Positions 57,832 to 64,000 of a DNA stretch of 64,000 nucleotides are shown here, piece by piece. Numbering within the stretch: position 1 is the stretch's first letter; the number at the start of each line of letters is the position of its first letter. A program made the translations under genes and the position numbers. The notes below the pieces were generated by a model. It had not been told where the DNA came from, did no database searches, and saw only the letters and a list, made by a program, of their open reading frames with translations. Source of the stretch: CAZMHL01 sp045605445 (GTDB taxonomy: Bacteria > Bacillota > Clostridia > RGIG6154); the NCBI GenBank assembly GCA_045605445.1, contig JAZUPZ010000032.1:1-64000 (forward strand), written 5' to 3'.

Positions 57832-59628
57832 ATGAGTTTTATGTTTCATCCCTATCCTTATGCTGACCCAAATGCAGTTAACAAGGTTAACATTCCAAAG
57901 TCAGTTAAGGAAAACCTGGTTCACGGAATTTTAAATGTAGGAAAGAAAATAGTTTCCTTGTTTGACGAAGGAGTAAAAACAATCGGTATCGATGCATACC
58001 CGGGCACCGAATATGAGATGCTTATCAACGTTCTTCGTCAGCAGCTTGCAACAAAAGGTGTTGAATTTGTTGATGCAGAAAGCGTAATGCTTCCTTCAAA
58101 GGTTATAACAGAAATGGTTAAGCCATATCTTCCTGAAGACAGAGATTACGACCCTGTGCTTCTTTATGGAAGAAGATATACAGAGGGATATAAGGGTTTA
58201 CAGGATGCTGAAAAGGTAAAGGCACTTAATGAAAAAATAAAAAATGCAAAGGGTCTTATTGTTTTTGGTAAGGGTGCACTTTCTGAGGAACTTCAGGATA
58301 CTTACGATGTAAGAATATGGATGGATGTAACTCCAAGAACTGCTGTTTTAAACTGTAAGAACGGCAAAAACAGAAACATTGGTCTTACAGAGGAACTTCC
58401 ATACAATCTTATGATGCGCCGTAACTATTATGTTGATTTTGAAACAGCTATGGAACAGCGCTGGAAAATGATGAGAAGCCGTAAAATTGACTTCTATATT
58501 ACAGCAGATGACCCTGTAAAAATGAGTATGCTTCCCTTTGGGGCAGTTCTTGATTTGTTCAGAGAACTTAATAGCCGTCCTTTCAGATGCCGTCCTGTGT
58601 ATCTTGAAGGTGTTTGGGGAGGTTACTATGTTCACCGTCTCAGAAATCTGCCAAAGGAAATGCGTAACTGTGCATGGGTATTTGATATGATTCCACTTGA
58701 GGTATCTATCGTAGCGCAGCTTGACGGACTTGAGTTTGAAGCACCGTTTTTCACTTTTGTTCAGGCAATGGGAGAGGAGCTTCTGGGACACAGAGCATTC
58801 ACAGAGTTTGGAGGATATTTCCCCATCAGATTTAATTATGATGACACATTTCATTCTTCAGGTAATATGTCCATTCAGTGTCATCCTCACGAAGAATATG
58901 TTGTAAATAACCACGGGGAATTCGGAAGACAGGATGAAAGCTATTATGTAGTTATTGCAGGTCAGGGCGCAAAGACCTATCTTGGATTTAACGAAAAAGA
59001 TAGCTGTGAAAAGTTCTTTGCTGAGGCAGAACGCGCAGAAAAAACTCACGAAATTATTGATTATGAGAAATATGTAAATGCGGTTGAATCTGTTCCGGGA
59101 ACACAGGTAATGATTCCTGCAGGTACAATTCACGCATCGGGAAGAAACCAGGTAATTCTTGAAATCGGTTCTCTTACCGTTGGTTCATATACATATAAGC
59201 TTTATGACTATCAGCGTCTTGATCCGCAGACAGGCGTTCCACGTCCTATTCATCTTAAAATGGGTAAGGAGGTTATTCGTGGTGAGCGTGATAAAAAGTG
59301 GATTGAGGAAAATCTTGTTAACCACGGCGGAGTTGTAAGAGAAGGCGAAGGATTTAAAGAAATCGTTGTGGGTGAACACGACCTTCTGTATTTCTCACTT
59401 CGCAATCTTATCTTTGATAGCGAAATTACCGATGAAACAAATGGTCTTTTCCACGTTCTCGCACTTGTAGACGGTGAAAAGGTAAGAGTTGAATCAATCG
59501 ACAATCCTGAGCTTTACTATGATATGAATTCCCTTGATATCATCGTTGTTCCTGCAACCTTCGGCAAATACAGAATTGTAAACAAGGGCGTAGGCACCGT
59601 AACAATTCATAAGACACATTTAAAATGA
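57832..59628 (+). CDS. Class I mannose-6-phosphate isomerase-like protein with N-terminal extension
   Basis: A 598-aa protein. The C-terminal half is cupin-type phosphomannose isomerase: GELLGHRAFTEFGGYFPIRFNYDDTF, the metal motif MSIQCHPHEEYV (His-x-His-x(n)-Glu), FNEKDS, PAGTIHASGRNQVILEIG (His) and LYDYQRLD. The N-terminal 300 residues have a helical, kinase-like alpha/beta region (GLIVFGKGALSEELQDTYDVRIWMDVTPR). Such long forms are known in gut Firmicutes. It should interconvert mannose- and fructose-6-phosphate or a related sugar. It overlaps the ROK gene by 4 bp. Confidence 0.85.
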   Translation: MSFMFHPYPYADPNAVNKVNIPKSVKENLVHGILNVGKKIVSLFDEGVKTIGIDAYPGTEYEMLINVLRQQLATKGVEFVDAESVMLPSKVITEMVKPYLPEDRDYDPVLLYGRRYTEGYKGLQDAEKVKALNEKIKNAKGLIVFGKGALSEELQDTYDVRIWMDVTPRTAVLNCKNGKNRNIGLTEELPYNLMMRRNYYVDFETAMEQRWKMMRSRKIDFYITADDPVKMSMLPFGAVLDLFRELNSRPFRCRPVYLEGVWGGYYVHRLRNLPKEMRNCAWVFDMIPLEVSIVAQLDGLEFEAPFFTFVQAMGEELLGHRAFTEFGGYFPIRFNYDDTFHSSGNMSIQCHPHEEYVVNNHGEFGRQDESYYVVIAGQGAKTYLGFNEKDSCEKFFAEAERAEKTHEIIDYEKYVNAVESVPGTQVMIPAGTIHASGRNQVILEIGSLTVGSYTYKLYDYQRLDPQTGVPRPIHLKMGKEVIRGERDKKWIEENLVNHGGVVREGEGFKEIVVGEHDLLYFSLRNLIFDSEITDETNGLFHVLALVDGEKVRVESIDNPELYYDMNSLDIIVVPATFGKYRIVNKGVGTVTIHKTHLK

Positions 59629-60476
59629 TGAAGATATTAGCGCTTGATATAGGCGGAACGGCTGTCAAATACGGCTTATTTGAGGATAATGACATAAAAT
59701 TCGGTCAGTTCCCGGTTAAGGATTCGTTCGGAAATGAAAATATTCCTGAAAACATATGCTCCTTTTCAAAGGAGCATATGCCGGACATAATTGCAATTTC
59801 AGCTCCGGGACCCTTTGATTTTGAAACAGGTACATCGCTGATGAATCACAAGCTTTTGTCGATGTATAACATCAGTTTAAAGGAAGAACTTCAAAAAGCA
59901 ACCCCATCGGCAAAGGTGTTGTTTGTTCACGATTCAACAGCATTTGCCGTTGGCGTATTAAACGAGAATCCCGAACTTTACAAAAAAGATGTGGCAGTTG
60001 TTATGCTGGGAACCGGACTTGGATATTCTTTTGTGAAAAAGGGTAAAGTATTATTGAATGAAAAACAAACTCCGCTTCATCCTTTATGGAACAGACCTTT
60101 CAATGATGGAATAAGTGAGGATTATGTGTCTACAAGAGCGCTTATTTCCGGAGCGGAAATATACGGTTTCAGGGCAGGTAATGTCCTTGATATGGCAATA
60201 GCGGCACAAAAGGGTGATAAAAACCTTTTGAGCGTGTTTTATGATTATGGCAAAAATCTGGGGCTTTGCGTAATGAATGCATATGAGACAGACAAGTTTT
60301 CAGAACTGGTTATCGGCGGACAGATTTCACTTTCCTGGAACCTTATAAAAGAGGGCTTTGAAAGCACATGTAAAATAAAATACAGTACAATAAAAAATCC
60401 TGACAAATGTGCAATTTACGGACTGATAGATTGTGCTCATAATGGTAAAGAAAAATTCTGTATATACGAGGTGTGA
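59625..60476 (+). CDS. ROK family sugar kinase-like protein
   Basis: A 283-aa protein with the actin-like ATPase start KILALDIGGTAVKYGLFEDND, a VVMLGTGLGYSFV phosphate motif and ELVIGGQIS. The zinc-binding Cys motif of many ROK kinases (CxCGxxGC) is absent, and the usual E-x-G-H is not evident, so substrate and activity are uncertain. The coupling to the isomerase gene suggests a kinase for the incoming sugar. A short DVSFHDST-type motif appears as VLFVHDSTAFAVG. Confidence 0.82.
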   Translation: MMKILALDIGGTAVKYGLFEDNDIKFGQFPVKDSFGNENIPENICSFSKEHMPDIIAISAPGPFDFETGTSLMNHKLLSMYNISLKEELQKATPSAKVLFVHDSTAFAVGVLNENPELYKKDVAVVMLGTGLGYSFVKKGKVLLNEKQTPLHPLWNRPFNDGISEDYVSTRALISGAEIYGFRAGNVLDMAIAAQKGDKNLLSVFYDYGKNLGLCVMNAYETDKFSELVIGGQISLSWNLIKEGFESTCKIKYSTIKNPDKCAIYGLIDCAHNGKEKFCIYEV

Positions 60477-60477
60477 T

Positions 60478-60987
60478 ATGAAAAAAATTCTTATGATTAC
60501 AGGTGTAGGTTATGATGATTCAGAAGTTTTGTATCCATATTACAGGCTTCTTGAAGAAGGTTATACAGTAGATGTGGCATCAGTAGAAAAAGAGGAAGTT
60601 TCGGGAAAATATCATTTCAAAATCAGTGCTAAATTGTTGTTTGATGAAGTTAACTGTGAAGAATATGACGGATTGGTTTTGCCGGGAGGGAAAGCTCCCG
60701 AAAAGCTTCGGTTGATTGAAAAGGTAGTTGAAATAGTTCGCCAATTTGAAAATTCAAAGAAACCGATTGCGGCAATATGTCACGGTCAGCAGATTCTGAT
60801 TTCCGCCGATGTTTTAAAAGGAAAGTCGGCTACTTGCTATCCGGGTATTCGAGATGATTTGAAAAATGCAGGGGCAAACTATACAGATGAACGTGTTGTT
60901 GTCTGTGAAAATCTTGTAACCTCCCGCAGACCGGAGGATTTACCTTATTTTATGAGGGAATTTATTAAATTAGTATGTGAAAGTTGA
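60478..60987 (+). CDS. DJ-1/PfpI family protein
   Basis: A 169-aa class-I glutamine-amidotransferase-like protein. ATG 60478 has CGAGGTG 6 bp upstream. It shows KKILMITGVGYDDSEVLYPYYRLLEEGYTVDVAS, YDGLVLPGGKAPEKLR (with catalytic acid), and the nucleophile elbow AAICHGQQIL with the Cys. Family members are deglycases, chaperones or peptidases. It lies between the kinase and GH4 genes; a protective role against sugar by-products is only a guess. Confidence 0.88.
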   Translation: MKKILMITGVGYDDSEVLYPYYRLLEEGYTVDVASVEKEEVSGKYHFKISAKLLFDEVNCEEYDGLVLPGGKAPEKLRLIEKVVEIVRQFENSKKPIAAICHGQQILISADVLKGKSATCYPGIRDDLKNAGANYTDERVVVCENLVTSRRPEDLPYFMREFIKLVCES

Positions 60988-61030
60988 AAAAATTGGTTTG
61001 TTTAATAACTTATTTCAAGGAGGAATAATT

Positions 61031-62431
61031 ATGAACTATAATGGTAAAAAAGCAGAAAATGTAAAAATTGCCTACATAGGCGGCGGCTCAAGAGGATGGG
61101 CGTGGGGCCTTATGAGCGACCTTGTTTCCTATGATGATATGTCGGGTGATGTTTATCTTTACGATATTGATTATCAGGCTGCTCTTGACAATGAAGTAAT
61201 CGGTAATATGTATAACAGTGTTGAAGGTGCAAAGTCTGTCTGGAATTACAAGGCGGTTAAGACTATCGGAGAAGCTCTTACAGGTGCAAACTTCGTTGTA
61301 ATTTCCATTCTTCCGGGAACCTTTGATGAAATGGAATCAGATGTACATACTCCGGAAAAATACGGCATTTACCAGTCTGTAGGTGATACAACCGGTCCCG
61401 GCGGTATCGTAAGAGCTATGCGTACAATCCCTATGTTTGAAGAAATCGGTCTTGCAATCAAGGAGTTTTGTCCTGATGCATGGGTAATCAATTATACAAA
61501 TCCTATGACACTTTGCGTAAAGACCCTTTACAGAGTTTTCCCTGAAATCAAGGCATTCGGATGCTGTCACGAAGTGTTCAGCACACAGAAGATACTTTCA
61601 TTTGCTCTTGGTAAGTTTATGGGAATCAAGGACGTTCCCAGAGAAGAAATCAAGATTAATCCTGTTTCGGTAAATCATTTCACATGGCTTACTAAGGCTA
61701 AGTACAGAGATATTGACCTTTTCCCTGTGTATGAGCAGTTTGCAGAGACATACTACAAGGACGGTTGTACCGAACATGCAGAACCGCACTGGATGAACGC
61801 AGGCTTTGAAAGAAAGGAAAAGGTTAAGATAGATCTTTTCCGTCGCTATGGTATCATTCCTGCAGCAGGCGACCGTCATCTTGCAGAATTCAGCCCCGGA
61901 AAATGGTACCTTAAGGATCCCGAAAACGTAAAAGAGTGGGGCTTCGGATTAACCACCGTTTCCTGGAGAAAGGATGATCTCAAAAAGAGACTTCAGAGAA
62001 GCGAAGACTTAAGAAGCGGTAAAGAGGAACTTAAGATTAATAACACAGGTGAAGAAGGCGTTCTTCAGATGAGAGCAATACTGGGACTTTGCAAACTTGT
62101 TACAAACGTAAATATTCCAAACATGGGGCAGATTCCGAATCTTCCGATAGGAGCTGTTGTTGAAACAAATGCGGTATTTTCCGACGACAGTGTAACACCT
62201 GTTTTTGCAGGTGAAATTCCTTCAAAAATCTATCCTCTTGTTGCAAGAATCTGCGGAGAACAGGAAGAAATAAGTGCGGCTGTTGCAGAACGTGACTTAG
62301 GCAGAATCTTTAACGCATTTGCAAGTGATCCTCTTACAACATGTTCCTATGAAGATGCAAAAGCTTTATTTAAGGAAATGGTGGAAAACACAAAGGAATA
62401 TCTTGATATGTACGATCTGAGCGTTCTTTGA
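61031..62431 (+). CDS. Glycoside hydrolase family 4 (alpha-glucosidase type by motif)
   Basis: A 466-aa NAD- and metal-dependent glycosidase. ATG 61031 has AAGGAGG 8 bp upstream. The Rossmann motif IAYIGGGSRGWAWGLMSDL starts near residue 13; DTTGPGGIVRAMRTIP and VINYTNPMTLCV follow; the metal motif is CCHEVF, and VNHFTWL provides the His. In GH4 the CHEV variant is reported for alpha-glucosidases, whereas CHSV marks alpha-galactosidases. It acts in the cytosol by oxidation-elimination. Its neighbours point to use of a hexose-containing oligosaccharide. Confidence 0.88.
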   Translation: MNYNGKKAENVKIAYIGGGSRGWAWGLMSDLVSYDDMSGDVYLYDIDYQAALDNEVIGNMYNSVEGAKSVWNYKAVKTIGEALTGANFVVISILPGTFDEMESDVHTPEKYGIYQSVGDTTGPGGIVRAMRTIPMFEEIGLAIKEFCPDAWVINYTNPMTLCVKTLYRVFPEIKAFGCCHEVFSTQKILSFALGKFMGIKDVPREEIKINPVSVNHFTWLTKAKYRDIDLFPVYEQFAETYYKDGCTEHAEPHWMNAGFERKEKVKIDLFRRYGIIPAAGDRHLAEFSPGKWYLKDPENVKEWGFGLTTVSWRKDDLKKRLQRSEDLRSGKEELKINNTGEEGVLQMRAILGLCKLVTNVNIPNMGQIPNLPIGAVVETNAVFSDDSVTPVFAGEIPSKIYPLVARICGEQEEISAAVAERDLGRIFNAFASDPLTTCSYEDAKALFKEMVENTKEYLDMYDLSVL

Positions 62432-62447
62432 TTAGGAGGTTGCACAA

Positions 62448-64000
62448 TTGCGTACAGTAAAAATCACAAAGCATGAATTTGCTCATAACTTTGGCGGAGC
62501 CGGTTTCCACAATAACGATGCAACGATGTATCACATAATTGACAACGAGCATTTTAATCAGTATATATGTAAATGCTACCGTGAAATTTCTCCGGGATTT
62601 ATGCGTACCTTTGCAGGCTTTTCGGATTGGACAAAGGAAGCAATGGATGAATTTGCAGACTATTATGAAAAAATGCAGAAATGGACCGATACACCTATGT
62701 ATCTTACTCCGGGAATGGCGAAAAAGCATTTTTCTGATGAAGAGATAAAGAAATACTGCGAGGATGTTGCTGAGCGACTTGACTATCTGTATAATGAGAA
62801 AAACGTAAAACACATACGTTATTATTGCTTTTCAAACGAAATGTCCTGTGTTATGTGGGGTGCGCTTCTTGATGACCTTCCGTTATTTAAAAAATACCAC
62901 GAAGGATTTTACAGCGCGTTTCAAAAACGTAATCTGCCAATCGGGCTCCTTGCTACTGATGCCAGTGAATACGAAAATTGGAATACCGTTGATTGGGCCA
63001 TAGAAAATATGGCAAGTATTTCGGAGGATTTGTGTTTGCATATTTATGAACGAGACCACGATATATATGATACAGAATTTTATGATTTCTTTGCAGAAAA
63101 ATGTAAAGAGGTTGTTGACAAAGGTATACAGTGTTTCGGAAAGCGTTTTATACTCGGTGAAGTCGGAATACAGAAAAACGCAGGTCAGCTGACCTTTAAC
63201 AAGAATATTGTCATTGATACAAACCGCTATTTTGCAGATAAGTATGAAGAAGCTTATTGCGGACTTATGCTTACGGAAATGGCATTTGCCGCAATCAACT
63301 CCGGCGTATTTGCACTTGCGTATTGGTCTTTTGTTGACCATCCCGATCCGTACAGCTGTGCATATTCTTCAGGCGATGACGAATATGCAAGAAAGTGGGG
63401 AGAGGCAGAACGGTTTTTCAGTACTACCGCTGACACCAAGTATAATAAATGGGGATTTTTAAAGTGGGACGATGAAAACGGGGACTATGGTCCGAGAAGT
63501 CATTATTGGTGCATTTCGCTTCTTGCAAAATACTTTAAAAGAAATTCTAAGGTTCTGGATATTGACAGCGGTGACAAAAACATAAGAACCTGCGGAATAA
63601 TGAACCGCGACAAAAGTGTGACTGTAGGATTCGTAAACAGAAATAAAGAAGAAATAACCATTTCTCTTTGCACCGATTTGTTCCAAAAAGATGTCAGAGT
63701 TTATGAGTACGATCCCAATAATGTGCCTTATAACAAATTCGCAGATATGCAGGATTTTACAACACTGATAAGCAAAGATAACGCTACCTATACGCTTAAG
63801 CCGGAAAGTGTGACATATTTCACTACCGATTATATCGAAAAAGAGAAAAGCGTTTATGCAGACAATGTTGATGTTAAAGATGGTGTAATTTCCTGGGATG
63901 CAGTTGAAGATAAAAGTCATTGTTATTACAGAGTTTTTACATCAGATGATAAAGACTTTGTTCCATCAAAAGAAAACCAGATTGCATCAACCGTCAGCAC
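62448..64000 (+). CDS. Clan GH-A glycoside hydrolase, GH39-like (partial, cut by window end)
   Basis: An open frame runs from TTG 62448 (AGGAGG 8 bp upstream) to the window end, at least 517 codons. It begins MRTVKITKHEFAHNFGGAGFHNN. CFSNEMSCVMWG provides an Asn-Glu acid/base site, and RFILGEVGIQKNAG the probable nucleophile Glu, as in clan GH-A (GH39-like) enzymes. The last visible part (DGVISWDAVEDKSHCYYRVFTS) looks like the start of a fibronectin-III or carbohydrate-binding module. No signal peptide is seen. It is the fifth gene of the AraC-linked sugar operon. Confidence 0.8.
   Translation, partial: MRTVKITKHEFAHNFGGAGFHNNDATMYHIIDNEHFNQYICKCYREISPGFMRTFAGFSDWTKEAMDEFADYYEKMQKWTDTPMYLTPGMAKKHFSDEEIKKYCEDVAERLDYLYNEKNVKHIRYYCFSNEMSCVMWGALLDDLPLFKKYHEGFYSAFQKRNLPIGLLATDASEYENWNTVDWAIENMASISEDLCLHIYERDHDIYDTEFYDFFAEKCKEVVDKGIQCFGKRFILGEVGIQKNAGQLTFNKNIVIDTNRYFADKYEEAYCGLMLTEMAFAAINSGVFALAYWSFVDHPDPYSCAYSSGDDEYARKWGEAERFFSTTADTKYNKWGFLKWDDENGDYGPRSHYWCISLLAKYFKRNSKVLDIDSGDKNIRTCGIMNRDKSVTVGFVNRNKEEITISLCTDLFQKDVRVYEYDPNNVPYNKFADMQDFTTLISKDNATYTLKPESVTYFTTDYIEKEKSVYADNVDVKDGVISWDAVEDKSHCYYRVFTSDDKDFVPSKENQIASTVS

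Overview
The window looks like a chromosomal segment of a low- to mid-GC Gram-positive anaerobe of the class Clostridia, probably an uncultured gut-type Oscillospirales-like lineage (inference). Evidence: an rRNA operon end with tRNAs, a Veg protein, the Firmicutes-type rimP-nusA-rnpM-ylxQ-infB-rbfA block, LemA, SpoIIM-like, DUF896 and VanY proteins, copper-amine-oxidase-N (stalk) domains on secreted proteins, sigma-A promoters (TTGACA-17-TATAAT) and many TTG/GTG starts with strong AGGAGG sites. No outer-membrane genes are seen.

Layout. 1-1.1 kb: 3' end of 23S rRNA, 5S rRNA, tRNA-Asn, tRNA-Glu, tRNA-Met. 1.1-3.9 kb: small genes (an 82-aa orphan, veg, a DUF2798 membrane protein) set among hairpin-rich repeats that end in copies of the tRNA-Met 3' tail, each followed by its own terminator. 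3.9-7 kb: DeoR regulator divergent from a polyol-phosphate dehydrogenase / pentulose-phosphate epimerase pair, then an IS3 remnant. 7-14 kb: VanY-type carboxypeptidase, GH29 fucosidase, FAD-Rieske oxidoreductase, and a LysR regulator divergent from a tartrate/malate-type dehydrogenase plus MBL hydrolase. 14-17 kb: ArsB/SLC13-like permease and a TIR-LRR protein, bracketed by near-identical terminators. 17-25.6 kb: DUF1538 with P-II-like protein, MFS transporter, MAG1210-LemA pair, Dabb protein, acyltransferase, MBL hydrolase. 26-32 kb: secreted stalk-domain proteins, GH28 enzyme and an orphan TrpB preceded by an 18-codon leader peptide. 32-40 kb: CPBP and PrsW membrane proteases, PHP, HAD, DUF896, a broken auxin-efflux carrier, a Phd-Doc toxin-antitoxin pair with a palindromic operator, SpoIIM-like, TIM-barrel epimerase, MmcQ/YjbR and TruA. 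40-44.8 kb: polysaccharide deacetylase, then a three-gene TIR / TIR / GRAM-like cluster and a GltD-like oxidoreductase. 45-56.5 kb: comEC-holA, rpsT (reverse) and the transcription-translation block rimP to ribF. 56.9-64 kb: AraC regulator divergent from a sugar operon (mannose-6-phosphate-isomerase-like, ROK kinase, DJ-1/PfpI, GH4, and a glycoside hydrolase cut by the window end).

The carbohydrate genes (GH29, GH28, GH4, the GH-A-like enzyme, epimerases and kinases) fit an organism feeding on host or plant glycans. Most striking are structures not explained by genes: (i) a family of multi-hairpin elements carrying tRNA-Met 3' tails, with stems that differ in sequence but keep pairing; (ii) a second family of about 265-300 bp (25606 and 40113) sharing an identical 52-bp palindromic core while the flanking stems change with compensation and G-U pairs; (iii) a compact four-way-junction leader ending in a U-run before the DUF2798 gene; (iv) two separate TIR-domain loci that could be signalling or anti-phage modules. 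All functions are inferred from sequence patterns; no database search was run.
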